Assembly: GCF_963169125.1 (NCBI RefSeq)
Contig: NC_084795.1
Coordinates: 94,608,911-94,672,910 of the forward strand
Direction of reading: 5' to 3'
Length of the DNA stretch: 64,000 nucleotides
DNA from: Humulus lupulus
Lineage: Eukaryota; Streptophyta; Magnoliopsida; Rosales; Cannabaceae
How positions within the stretch are numbered: position 1 is the stretch's first letter; every line of letters begins with the position of its first letter. Both the position numbers and the translations under genes were made by a program. The notes beneath the pieces are model-generated. The model ran no database searches. It had not been told where the DNA came from and saw nothing but the letters and a program-made list of their open reading frames with translations. Shown here one piece after another: positions 10,406 to 21,364 of the stretch.

Positions 10406-11547
10406 CTGTTTTAGGGCAGGGCCACGACTAGGCTTCAAGGGCCGCAGCCTTTAGATGCATACTTGATCGTTTAGGGGTTTTAAGCATGGGAATCTAGCCT
10501 AGTGTACTCGGGATCAATTTCACCACCGTGCTTGGTGGGATTTGGTTTCCTGGAAGTTACTTTTGTACCCGAAAACCTATATTTGGATATTAATAAAACC
10601 CAATACCTTGGTTGTGATTAGGTGCCAAAGCTAGGGCTCAGGAAAGGATCGTGCTTGAGGGACGTCGCTTGTAATTAATAATCGAAGAAGTTAAAGGTAA
10701 GAAAACTACACCCGGTTGTATTTTTGGAACGGGACTAAGGGCTCCCTAATATGTACGTTTGAAAGAATGGTATTATGCCATGTAAATAGTAAACCAATGG
10801 CCTAAGCGTGCCAAGGTTAAACTTGCGCATAGGGCGCGGTTCGGCCACTTGTAGCCGAGGAAAGCATATTATGCACTGAGCTCGGTTTAAGCGGGCCAAA
10901 GTCAGTGGGTTAAACAGAGGGTGCGGCCTAAGTCGTCGGCCCTGACTATTGTATACTTTGTCTATATATGATGATTATTGTGACTATTGAGTAATCTGAT
11001 TATTCATAGTGTTTACTTGTATCTTGGATTATGATTACCTGCTATAGAATTGATATGAGTATTGAGTGATTGAACATGCGTAAAAGGTTACTTATTTGCT
11101 AATACTGTATATGATGTGTATTATGTTTTCTTGCTGGGCCTTGGCTCACGGGTGCTGCGTGGTGCAGGTAAAGGCAAGGGCAAGCTCGATCAGCCTTGAT
11201 TTGGAGAGCTCTGCGAGCTAAATGTACATGACCGGCTGCTCAGTCGCCACAGTTGAGAGGGAAGGCAGGGATGAGAGGACCGAAAATGTTTACTTTGCCT
11301 TAGTACAGCTGATGATTGTCTTTAACTTTTGAGATTTTGTAAACCAACTTTTAAACACTATTTCCTTTTTGGGATCCCATATGAGAAACTGTTTAATTTT
11401 ATAAAGTGTATCTTTTGAGGCCAGAACTTATTTTTAACCCTAGCACACTTATGATTAGTGACACGTTTTAATTAAAGGATTTGATTAGCAAGTCTTGCAC
11501 CTTTACAAACACACAGTGTAGCGGTCTTGGCTATCCAGGACGTTACA

Positions 11548-12074
11548 CATGTAGTAGGGCGCTGAGCCCCAATATGATTCATTAATCATGTATTTTGGGC
11601 ATTGGGCCCGATATGATTCATTGATCATTTATATTGGGCCATTGGCCCCATATGACATTGTAGTCATTTATATGAGTGGCATGCATGCACGAGTATGGTT
11701 ATAACTACCAGGTAAGGAGAAAAGAAAGATGGACCATCCTTGAGTTGGAGAGATTAGGTGACGATGTGTACATATGCGGCTGCTCGACCATCACGACTGA
11801 GGTTTTAAAGAGGAACTAGGGTCAAACCCTATTTTGTCGCTTAGGTCGGTTGGTTGTAACTTTTCAATTGTAATTAACCTTTATAAATATATTTTGGGAT
11901 CCCATGTATGGAAGTAAACGTTTTTAGTGAAACAGTTGTACCTTTGACAAAAAAATTTAACCCAATACTGTTAATCAAGTTTAGTTAAACGGTTATGACC
12001 AAATGACTCGTGTAGGGAGTTTAACACTATTTAAAATACATAGTGTAACATTCCCTAAGTAGTAGGGTGTTACA
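11548..12074 (+). repeat. LTR segment of T1 (3' end)
   Basis: T1 resumes after solo LTR D with 'gattcattaatcatgt' repeats. It shows the conserved 3' LTR blocks ('gtacatatgcggctgctcgacc' near 11770, 'ttttgggatcccat' near 11890) and ends 'agtagggtgttaca'. The next bases are gag codons of element E, with no primer-binding site. T1 is therefore most likely a solo LTR, or the right end of an element, inserted in E's gag. Its left end and target duplication are outside the window or destroyed. Confidence 0.8.
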
Positions 12075-13900
12075 GCAGCCAACTGGCGTGCCACCTACAC
12101 GACCAGTTGACGTGCCACAAGAGTAGCCAGTTAGCATGCCACCTATACACCCAACTGGTATACTACCAACACAGCCAATCTCTCCCATGAGAGAAAGTTC
12201 GAAGGCTCAACAAAAACGGAAGAGGTCACGATATGCATCTGAGCACTTGACCTCCCAAGGAGGGCTAAAGACCCCAAGGAGATCCACGAAGTATGAGGAG
12301 ACCCCTAGGCCCATGGTGCCCAAGGATCCCAGGGCATATCGCCGAGGTGTGTCGCAACAAACCATGTCGGGCCTAGGAAAGGAAAATCCTTTGTGCCCCA
12401 GGAGATCCGGGGAAATCCAAGGCTTGGCGCAAACAAGAGGGAAGTCTCCATGAACCGAGCACAGCGAATCAACGTCTCAGTGAATAATGACTACGTTGAG
12501 TCTAATGGGGAAATGGAAGCAGGATTCCCCAAGGATGGTTTCCACGAGTGCGCGCAGCCTGACCTACGAGATAACATTAATGCTAGCAGGAACAAGGTCG
12601 ATCCTGAGGACCTGTCTAGGAGATACCCTCAGCCGGACCTTTGAGATAACCTCAATGATCGGAGGTAAGATGCAATGCTCAACCAAGGGGCATACCTGGC
12701 ACACGGTGCCAACAACGATCCTCTCTGCGCAGAGTTGGAAAGTATATAGAAGATAATGTTGAAGATGGCCAAGAAGAAGGGCCATGATTTAGACTCTAAG
12801 GACAAAGATGGAGAACCATGTGCCCCACACATTGTTGAAGCCCCATTTCCCTGAGGCTTCAAGATGCCAGATATTTAACAGGTTCATGTCTGTTCACCAC
12901 GTCTGCAGGGACGAAAGATGTTAGTTCTCCCCGTTAACCTTGATGGAAGCAGCTAACGAGTGGCTCAAGAAGCACTTGCCAGGTTCCATCCACTCCTGGA
13001 CCCAACTGTCCTTCGAGTTCCAGAGACATTTTATAGCTGCTTGAAAGGTTTGCTATGAGGCTAATGCCTTGGAAAACATTAAGCAAGGGTTATTTGAGAC
13101 CCTTAAAACAAACATTAAGCGCTTTAAGGAGGAAGTTGCGAGGACCTAGAGGGTCGATGATGGTCAGCAACTTATGGCCCTACAAGCTGGTATCCGATCA
13201 GGTTCTCCCCTATGGGCCATAGGCTATATGATTTCATTCGTCAAGCCCAAGAGTACATTCATAAGGGAGATGCCCAGATTGGAAATTTTGGAGGACCGAT
13301 CTCCATTCTAGCTCCCACTTTCTTGGAGGCTACAACTCCAATTCTAACTTCTCCCCATACACTCCTACATAGACGAGTGTGATGAGTGTTTCACAGTACA
13401 ACCTCACTGGTCCATAAATTGGCTACAATGCGATGCTCACTTGGTATGGAGCAACTCCCACTAGATTCAGTGCTTATCAGCCTGCTTCTAGTCAATGGCG
13501 CTTAGCAAAGGCCCATGTGGAAGCAAACATGAAGGCAAGGGCAAAGGGAGTAAGAAGTCGAAAATAATTAGTACTCCCACGGAGAAATACATTCCTCAAT
13601 ACTCCTAGTACATTGATTTGGTCGATACTCTAGAGAATATATTTACGACCACGGAGCAAAAATTCCACTACTGAAAGCTGCAACTCATCCGGAGAGAGAG
13701 GGATAAGAGAGATATTGACAAATTTTGTAAGTACCACAATGACATTGGTTACAACACCAATGAATGTCGATAACTACGTGATGAGATAGAGAACCTCATC
13801 AAGCTAGAGCATCTTCGCTAGTATGCCAAGGGTGGAAGACACCCCGCACAAATTTCACTGGTAGCTCCACCCCAAATCAAGTAGGAGCACCTCCCTCGAA
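12075..13900 (+). pseudogene. Gag of Tat-like gypsy element E (decayed)
   Basis: Coding remnants of a Tat-type gag. A Pro/Gln-rich N-terminal repeat ('PTGVPP'-like, about 27-30 bp units, 12075-12175) is followed by a basic region (12180-12450), the retrotransposon gag core near 12938-13200 ('AANEWLKKHLPGSIHSW', then 'FEFQRHF' and 'NIKRFKEEV'), and a C-terminal zinc-binding-like block near 13733-13830 ('FCKYHNDIGYNTNECR' followed by 'LRDEIENLIK'). Stops and frameshifts interrupt it repeatedly. The 5' part is separated by the T1 LTR. Gag would assemble the virus-like particle; this copy cannot be translated whole. Confidence 0.82.
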
Positions 13901-13928
13901 CCAAGCCTAGGCACCAACTAACCCACAA

Positions 13929-14311
13929 ATGATGGCCCATGGACCTCCTCCGGTGAATGGACGAGTAGGGAAAATCTCAGGAGAACCCCACATATGGGGT
14001 ACATTGAGGAGCTCGCAGAATAGATGTACGCGAGCCCTCAATCATGATGATGAGGTCTATGCACTGGTCCAGCTCCCAGGACAAATTCCTCGGATGACGG
14101 ATCAGATAATTAACTTTTCCAAGGAGGATGCTCGAAGAGTGAATTTCCCCCACCACGTTCCTTTGGTAATCAAGACCAAAATCTCTAACAAAAATGTTTC
14201 TCAAGTCCTGATGGACAATGGGAGTTCAGTGAACATCCTGTTCATACCAGCCTTCAAGAAGATCGAGATGACAACAAGCGATTAGTCTCAATGTACTTTG
14301 ACCCTGTACGG
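13929..14311 (+). pseudogene. Protease region of element E, truncated by copia F
   Basis: An open frame at 13929-14285 carries the Tat-type gag-protease junction: 'GEPHIWGT', then 'INFSKEDARRVNFPHHVPLV' and the aspartic protease motif LMDNGSSVNILF near 14206-14240. The DNG form in place of DTG/DSG is usual for this lineage. The frame ends at a stop at 14283 and the element is cut at 14311 by the 5' LTR of F. The rest of E's pol is not in the window. Confidence 0.85.
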
Positions 14312-14996
14312 TGTTGATATTGGTTAAATATAATTGTTAAGATGTTTGTACGTTGAGGTGCAAAACGCTTAACAGTTTTCACTTAAGTTGAAGTGAAAAC
14401 ATAAGATTGTGTAATAGGATCCAAAAGTGACTTTTATAGGTCTAAAGTGATACAATGAGGTATCCAAACATTCCCAAAAAGTTTGGAGACATTTTAATGT
14501 CATGCTCGAGGAGTTATTACAGAGGAATTTGTGTTGCCTCACCTGTGGGAGGTGACGCATTGCTTACAAGAGCCTAGGTGGAAAAACCCCCAGCAGGCGA
14601 TCGCCTGCCTGCTAGGTGGCGACGCATCGCCTGGGTGGTCCGTGCGGTACCGTACAGTTACATGACTTAGTTCCAAATGATGTTCTTAAAAGCTCTAATT
14701 CTATTGGTTAGACTTAATGATGAAGCCTACAGTATAAATAAGGATTATTAGAGTTGAACAACCTTGATCACACTTTTCAACTCTCTTTCTCTCTAGCTCT
14801 CAAAAACCATAAGTTTTCTCCTAGAAGCTCATCAAGCATTGCTTGACTTTCATGAGTTTCAAGGCTTGTTAAATCCTAAATCTCATTCTACTTGGTTGAA
14901 GCTTCAAGAAATTAGGGAAGGCTTGGAATAAAGATTTTGGACAATGTTATTCTTATTGTGTATACGACTTAGAAGCTCCTCAAGTTTGAAGATTCA
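14312..14996 (+). repeat. 5' LTR of F (3' truncated)
   Basis: It matches the 3' LTR from its TG start to 'tttgaagattca' near 14996 and then diverges. It contains a TATA-like 'agtataaataagg' near 14731 and a CT-rich leader near 14780. GC-rich 'ggcgacgcatcgcctgg' repeats lie near 14597-14640. The last part of the LTR is replaced by the unrelated sequence at 14997-15115. Confidence 0.88.
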
Positions 14997-15115
14997 AGTT
15001 GCTATCACATGTACGGCGCGCGTGTACGGGAAGCCATCCGAGGACCCTCGCATAGCGAGGGTGGCGTGCGCATGGGTTGCTTGCCAATGACCCTCGCATA
15101 GTGAGGATGATTTTC
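14997..15115. repeat. GC-rich hairpin-containing spacer in F
   Basis: This short GC-rich segment matches neither LTR. It holds 'ccctcgcatagcgaggg' (perfect 7-bp stem, 3-base loop, near 15044-15060), a second related copy near 15090-15107, and a self-complementary 'gtacggcgcgcgtgtac' near 15011. Its origin is unknown. It sits exactly where the copia internal deletion begins. Confidence 0.6.
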
Positions 15116-15218
15116 CTAGCCTAATGCCTTCGATGCCAAGTAAGGCCCATGCCTCTTCGTCTTTCTAGCATGTGTCTCATAATCTTTGAGGTGCCTCGTA
15201 ATGTAGAGGTCCACTTGA

Positions 15219-15452
15219 ATGGAATTCACAAGGGAAGGATTCCTGTATTCACACATATATAATGGCAAGTCTAGACATATAATTCTAAGACATAAATATC
15301 TGAGACAGTTGATTCTAGATGGAATCATATCAATCTCATTTATTCGTTCAAGCAAGAACTTAGCGGATCCATTTACAAAACCTCTTGCGAAGTGGTTAGT
15401 AAGTTTCACTTCAAAAGGGATGGGGCTTAAACTCCTAGAATATTATCAATGA
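15219..15452 (+). pseudogene. Copia RNase H C-terminal fragment
   Basis: The translation contains 'YNGKSRHIILRHKYLRQLI', 'FIRSSKNLADPFTKPL' and a short tail to a stop at 15450. This is the characteristic end of plant Ty1/copia polyproteins (RNase H). All upstream domains (gag, protease, integrase, RT) are missing. Downstream to 15942 is the usual 3' untranslated region with a polypurine tract. Confidence 0.88.
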
Positions 15453-15942
15453 TAACAACCCAACTCCAAACTTGTATACATCAAGGGAAAGAGTTTAATG
15501 GGTAAGAACAAGTCATTGAGTGAATAGTTTCAATACTAGCACAGTCATGAGTTCCATCCAATGATAATTAGTGTTGGTTGCTACTGAGGGAGGGTTAAGC
15601 CTATGGCTTTTAATGAAGTTCAGTTTTGTGCAACAAGCATCTCTAAAGGTAGAAAAAATGTTGTAAAAAATTCACCTATGTGAACTTAGAGGTAGTACCG
15701 CCTCTCATGGGAGTTGGGGTTTCTCCCCTGAAAGTTCATGAAATGGAAAAGCACAAGGCCATGAAAAGCAGAGGTGTGTGAGGTGTTACCAGTCTCTTCA
15801 TTAAGGAGTACTTGGTTCAATCTTTAAGATAACAATGTATTCAATAAGACTTTGTATTTGAAACTATTCAAATACTTTCACTAAGGTTTTACCAAAAATG
15901 TTAAGCTAAGAGGAGAGGATTTAATTTAATTAAGTGGGGGAA

Positions 15943-16707
15943 TGTTGAGATTGGTTAAATATAATGGTTAAGATGTTTACACATTGAGGTACAAAACACT
16001 CAACATTTTTCACTTAAGTTGAAGTGAAAACATGAGATTGGGTAGTAGGCATCCAAAAGTGGATTTTATGGGTCTAAAGTGATACAATGAGATATCCAAA
16101 CATTCCCAAAAAGTTTGAAGGCATTTGGAGACATTTTGGGGGTCATGCTCTAGGCGTTATTATAGATGCATCTGCGTTGCATCGCCTGTGGGAGGCAACA
16201 CAACACCTAAAAGAGCCTAGGAGGAAAAACCCTCAGTAGGTGATGCATCGCCTACTAGGTGGCGAAGCATCACCTGGAAGGCGATACATCACCACCTAGT
16301 AGGCAACGCATCGCCTAAGCAGTCCGTACGAGACAGTACAATTACGTGACTTAGCTCCAAATGATGTGTTTAAAATCTCTAATCATATTGGTTAGACTTT
16401 GTTGATGGTGCCTACATTATAAATAATGGTTATTAGAGTTAAAAATCCTTGAACACACTTTTTAACTCTTTCTCCTCCCTCTCTCTCTCTAGCTCTCAAA
16501 GACCACAAGTTTTCTCCAAGAAAGTCATCAAGCATTGCATGACTTGCATGAGTTTCAAGGCTTGTTAAATCCCAAATCTTATTCTACTTGGTTGAAGCTT
16601 CATACAATTAGGGAAGGCTTGGAATAGAGATTTTGGACAACAATATTCTTATTGAGTATAAGCCTTACAAGTTCCTCAAGTTTGAAGATTCAATTTTCTC
16701 TAAATAA
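15943..16707 (+). repeat. 3' LTR of F
   Basis: Starts TGTTGAGATTGG directly after a polypurine tract. It has a TATA-like 'attataaataatgg' near 16415 and a CT-rich leader near 16460-16495. It resembles the 5' LTR through 'tttgaagattca' near 16690. Bases 16708-16877 are AT-rich with no match in the window; they are either the rest of this LTR or flank. Confidence 0.85.
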
Positions 16708-16877
16708 AAGGTATGGTGTCTATCTAACCCTATCTTTGTTTTGTGTTACTCTATGGTGTTTTCATTATTAGTATTGATGATTAAATGTTTCAAAATTCAT
16801 CTTATCATTATTTAATCACTTAGTTTATTATTTTAAAGATTTTCATTTGTTTACCCTAGATTTAGTCAATGGCACGG

Positions 16878-17343
16878 TGTCACGAAAAACGATAAGAATT
16901 ATAGAGTTGAATGCAAGAATGTAAACGACACAGGGAATTTATAGTGGTTCAGTCCCAAAGATTGGAAGTAAACTACGTCCACTTAGTGTTTTATTGATGT
17001 AAAACCCCAAAACCTACTATCAGCGAACAAGGGTTCACTGAGTTTCACAAGTCTTGAAGATAGATATATCTCCTGTGTATAAACTAAATATTTCTCTTTT
17101 GAATACAAAATATTGCGTGTGTCCTAAATGAGTCCTATGAGTCCTATTTATAGGCTCATGGATGTACATATAGGCCTATGGGTCATCCTTAACTTGCGTT
17201 ACAACATAACAAATTAAAAACATAAATAATGATATTTACATATAAAATAATTAAATATCTCGAGAATATCTAACTTATAATCATTTCTGAACGGTTGCCT
17301 CAGTTCCACGAGCAACTCTAGTCATATGATTTTTTATACCACA
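16878..17343 (-). repeat. 3' LTR of element A
   Basis: 466-bp LTR. On the minus strand it begins TGTGGTATAAAAAATC (from 17343) and ends ..TTTTTCGTGACA (at 16878). It is preceded on that strand by a polypurine tract. The plus-side flank is cacgg (16873-16877); the matching duplication would lie beyond A's 5' end, which is outside the window. Confidence 0.75.
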
Positions 17344-17357
17344 TTTTCCCGCTGCTC
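17344..17357 (-). other. Polypurine tract of element A
   Basis: The minus strand reads GAGCAGCGGGAAAA immediately before the LTR's TG. This is the expected primer site for plus-strand DNA synthesis in an LTR retrotransposon. Confidence 0.75.
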
Positions 17358-17599
17358 AGCATATTCGTGCGCCTATAAAGCAGCTTAATTTCTTCTTGAA
17401 ACTCTAGTCGCTGGACGACCAGTTCTTCACTAATAACCAGTCACGTGTTCTTCATGTGCCCTTTATCATGCCACTTCACCATGCCATTTAAGTAATCATG
17501 ACCTTTTTCGATTTCCCAGAAATGATTTGATGGTTATTGCAGTTTCCCATACATCGAATCCCTACTCTCATTATTACTCATCAGAAATATCTTGAGTAG

Positions 17600-17607
17600 T
17601 ATAAATA
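17600..17607 (+). promoter_or_regulatory. TATA box of the antisense gene in A
   Basis: TATAAATA is followed by a pyrimidine-rich leader (17612-17660) and a splice donor (GTAAGT, from 17770). The equivalent motif in element C is at 54962-54969 at nearly the same distance from the start codon, which supports function. Confidence 0.6.
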
Positions 17608-20595
17608 CTAGCTCCTTCCCTCCTTTTCACTTTTCCCCAAACTTTCTCTTTCCTTAAGAATTCTCAGGCCTCTCTCAAAACTGCAAAGATTTTTTTTCAG
17701 TGCAATCCAGAGCTTTTGGAGCAATTTCGAGCAATTTCTCCGTGATTTCTTCAACAATCTTCATTCCAAGTAAGTTTTGGAGCAACCTCTTCAGATTTTG
17801 TAGCAAATTTTATGTATTTTGGTTGTGATTTGTCTGTTTTCATAAATGGTTTTGCACTATTCTTGATGAGTTTTTTTGGGTAAATCAGGTAGGCAAAAAA
17901 AAACACCCATAAATACTATGGTAAAATAGGGATTATAGCAATATAATGCATAAAACAAAGTTTAGAAGGAGTATTGGGGTTTATTTACACTTATTTCTGG
18001 TCCAAAATCGAAGAGAAAATTCGATTTTGGGCATTTTGGAAAAATTGGGCTTTTCCCGCTTGTTTATGAAGTTGAAAAAATTTTCCAATTTTTTTTTTAA
18101 ATTTTACTTTTTGATTCATTTTTCCAACCTGCTCGCAGGTTTATCGTGTTTTTACTAGGATGCTACTGGTCGGATAAAAGCTTAACTTTTATCCACGAGC
18201 AACATTATCCTTTTTTTTCTTTTTTTTTTCTTCTTTCTCTATTGGTCGTAAATTCTCACTTCCCTTTTGCTATTCTCAGTTAATCATGCATGATCCCTGG
18301 GGAGGTGGCAGACCAATAGACATTGATCTCCTTGCTTTGTTGTATAGGATCATGAACAACCTTCTCTGTCCGTTCCAGAGCCTTCGTCACCACCCTTAAT
18401 TCCTTTGACCAACCTTCCTCGAGAATTCCCAAAGAAAAACCAAACATGGGCCGTGTTAAACATACTGCCAATAGAAAAAAAAAAGCCATTGATTCACCTA
18501 CTAGCCATCCAAAAATACAACATTGAGGGTCCTTCAAGCAATCCTCAACCCTTAAGGGTTGCACCATCAAAAACCCACCTGAGGCTCGTCCACACGAGGG
18601 CCCACGAGCAAATATACCATAGTACATCATCCCTCCAAGTGTCATATTGACCAAGATGGTGAAAAAGTATCCCAAGAAGTACTGGCTTCCTGGGATTACA
18701 TTATATTAGCCCACACCCGACCAGAGGACAAACGTGCCTAGAGGTGCCTTTAGTGCCTGGTCGAGGTATCACATAGAAGCAAGGGCAAATTTTCCCTTGC
18801 AAGACTTTTTTCGGGGGGTAGCTAATTACTTCAAGGTCACCCCTTTCCAAATAACCCCCAACGGATATAGAGTACTCTCAGCACTCTATATTTTGTACAA
18901 CCATAAAAAGTGGCCTATGCCCACCACTCACGAGATTAATTACTTGTTTGATCTCAAATCCAACCCCAACCAAAGTAACATGGGGTTCTCTCATTTTTAT
19001 CACCAAGAATCTGGTCGCACATTCCTGAGTGATATAACCTACAAGTCCAATGAGGGGGAAATACTTCCAAGAGTATTTCCTCTCAACCAATTTGGTCGCA
19101 GATAACATGGCCTTCACTCGAGGAGGTAAATTCTTTAGTCTCTGTTCAATATTCTCTTAGTCATTTTTTATTTTTTCTTTGTCCTTAGTCGGTTTGTAAT
19201 GTGTCTAGGTCCCTGGTACCGACCAGAACCTACTCTCGAAATGGAGATAAGGGTTGTAGCTCTGGCCAACATGATGCATATAGAGAAAAGCGTCATGGAG
19301 CTAGTCACAGAAAGCAATTTGAGGTTAGTCGGCCTTTTGGAGCCTCACCAAGAGGTGAAGGAATCAACCATGGGGAGTGCCATTGAAGATGGTATTGAGG
19401 AACAAGAAAACCCTGAATAGCAACAAGATGTGTTACAACCCCTAATGCGTTGTCCAATGGGAGTAACCATCCAAGAGCCCAACCCCAACATCTGACCAGC
19501 TGATATCCCTCTTAAACATGGGAAGGGAAAACAAAAATTGCCTGAATATGCTGGTTGCGCATTTGAATCCTCCGATGAGTACAGTATGGATTTTTCACTC
19601 TTAGATACATTTCCCATCCCTTATCATCAATTCGATAGGGACGAGAACTTTAATTTTCCAACTAGTAGTTTTAGCTTGGAGTTCTTCGAGGCAGATAGTG
19701 ATTGTAGCAGTAGTTCCTTAGATAATGTAGTGAACAGTAATTGTAGTTCGGGTACAGTACTTATAATTTCTTTTGATTTGTTGTCTCATTGTGAAAAATT
19801 ATTTCCTGACATATCTGTCCGTTCTTGTTTTTCTTGTAGTCATGCAAACCAACATCGCATTCAACATTTATGCCTCCAAGGGAAAATTGCTGGCTCAAAA
19901 AAATCGAGCAAGAAAGACGCAGGAGATGCTAGTGGGGAACCTCCAAACAAAAGGGCTCGAGCAGGAGACTCTCCAGATCCTACTCCGTCCAGGACAACCA
20001 CTCATCCTCCTCCTCCTCCTCCTCCTCATCACACTGAGTCTTGCACCGAACAGGTGGGAGGATCCTTGGCGGTAGAATTGTTGATAGAGTCTAGAAGGTA
20101 GCCAAGCATCACCACAGCCAAGAGGCCTTTGCTTCCCTCCCTTCATCGAGACTCGAGCAGATCCTTGCTCGTGGGTTGAACGAAGAGATCAGCGTAAGTT
20201 TCTTTTCTTTATTTTTTTTAATTGAACAACCTTTCTTTTTATTGACTTTGACAACTTCATTTCTTCACTGTTTGTAGGGTCTTCTGACTGTGAATAACAG
20301 TTGGCGCCGTGTCGAGGAGATCGACTCGAAACATGCTGGGGAGATCAAAGCATGGGAGGCCCAAGTCAAAGTAGCAGAGGCTAAAGTTAAAGGAGTAGAG
20401 GAAAAAGTTGCTACTTTGAGTGAGGAGCTGAAGAATAGCAAGGAAAATCTGGCTAAGGCTATTGCTGCCAAGGAAGAATACAAGGAAGCTTCTGAAACCA
20501 ACTACAAGGAGGTAGCCAAGCTGCTAGAAGATCTGGTCGCGAGCATGAAGGAGGTTGCAAGTCTGGAGGATCAGGTTAAGATTTTCGAAGAGTAG
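17608..20595 (+). pseudogene. Antisense additional gene of element A (PF04195-like)
   Basis: A spliced gene appears to run opposite to pol. A 5' leader (17630-17769) precedes an intron (GT at 17770, AG at 18278-18279) and an ATG at 18286, 7 bases after the acceptor. The frame soon hits a stop, so this copy is broken. An open frame at 18734-19105 has the 'putative gypsy type transposon' signature: 'FPLQDFFRGVANYFKVTPFQ', then 'NGYRVLSALYILY'. Further parts are an acidic region (19538-19750), a likely intron (19752-19839), a basic KKSSKK/KRAR stretch, a Pro run (near 20010-20030), and a Lys/Glu coiled coil to a stop (20290-20595). The domain is named after repeats; its biochemical role is unknown. 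Confidence 0.72.
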
Positions 20596-21364
20596 AATAC
20601 CCATGACATGGAGAGGTTCCTAGGAGTCACCTTCAATTGCTTTTACATGTTCTAAAAGAACAATCAAGGTGCGCACTTTGCTTATTAAAACTTTTTTATA
20701 TGTAACTAGAACACCCAAACAGTTTGTTCGAGGTGCTAAGACAATTTGCTACCTAAGGAATTTTTATTTACTTTTAATATTCTTAGTTACATCCGAGCAG
20801 TAAATGCTCGCAGTGTAAATATATTTTGTTTTGATATTACAACTTTTATTATAATATCTATTCGTATGACCGAACCTAGCATAGCACTTTATTATTTCAC
20901 AATATCTACCAAAGATTTTGAAAAATACTCTAAGTGTCGTGGTATGCTTTCCCTTATGTTGCTCGTGTGTTGACAAACGTTTATGATATGTTTTACTCGC
21001 ATAGTATCTTATATGCCCCCAAGTGATCGAGGAGTTTAAGGTTCTCAGTCACTTGCCATCTGACCAATACATGTTCAAACATTACTGCTTGCGTACTTAT
21101 AAGCAATCGATTATAATATAGCAAAACAACACACGTAATGAGCAGATACTTGTAATAAATACAATAATTGGCAAGAATAACTGGTTGCACATAGTTCCTT
21201 TTATTTCTCATAAAAAATGGACAAAAATTCGAGTCTGTACGAGTGATTGAAAATTGATCTTACACTTATAAGCGACTAGCAATCTAACTGGGCAACCCTT
21301 GTTTAAAAACTTGTAAAAAGTAAAATTAATACAAGCCAAATCGTTAAAAAGAAATGTTCATTGA
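20596..21364. other. Noncoding spacer of element A
   Basis: AT-rich sequence between the antisense gene's stop and the integrase end. I see no motif, repeat or gene in it beyond A/T runs; open frames here are short and unrelated to known domains. Confidence 0.6.

Larger units (their letters stand above)
6827..11547 (+). mobile_element. Solo LTR D with internal triplication
   Basis: It starts TGTAACGACCC and ends CCAGGACGTTACA, with a perfect 5-bp target duplication catgt (6822-6826 and 11548-11552). No internal region is present, so it is a solo LTR in T1. It is about 4.7 kb, twice the size of its relatives, because about 1.18 kb is present three times in tandem; without two copies it would be about 2.35 kb, matching the other LTRs of the family. 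The 3' part holds the conserved 'ttgctgggccttggctcacgggtgct' and 'ttttgggatcccat' blocks. No protein-coding capacity. Confidence 0.94.
14312..16877 (+). mobile_element. Truncated Ty1/copia element F
   Basis: Two direct LTR copies (starting at 14312 and 15943, both TGTTGA(T/G)ATTGGTTAAATATAAT) enclose less than 1 kb. The only coding remnant is the C-terminus of copia RNase H. A polypurine tract (15926-15942, ending 'aagtgggggaa') precedes the 3' LTR. Most of gag and pol and the primer site are deleted. The element sits in E's protease region, 5' flank tacgg. Its right boundary is unclear because element A begins at 16878. Confidence 0.88.

Noticed and set aside
7000..11500. Possible tRNA or rRNA genes among GC-richer blocks of the LTRs
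   Set aside because: No cloverleaf-forming arms or conserved rRNA stretches were found by eye; only primer-binding sites complementary to initiator tRNA are present, at 27078, 43699 and 51591.
16873..16877. cacgg next to element A's LTR as the target duplication of copia F (tacgg at 14307-14311)
   Set aside because: It differs by one base, no CA end of the F LTR lies just before it, and A starts immediately after, so the assignment cannot be made.
18280..18675. Minus-strand frame of 131 codons
   Set aside because: It is the complement of the antisense gene region on the plus strand; no domain, and pol of element A does not reach here.
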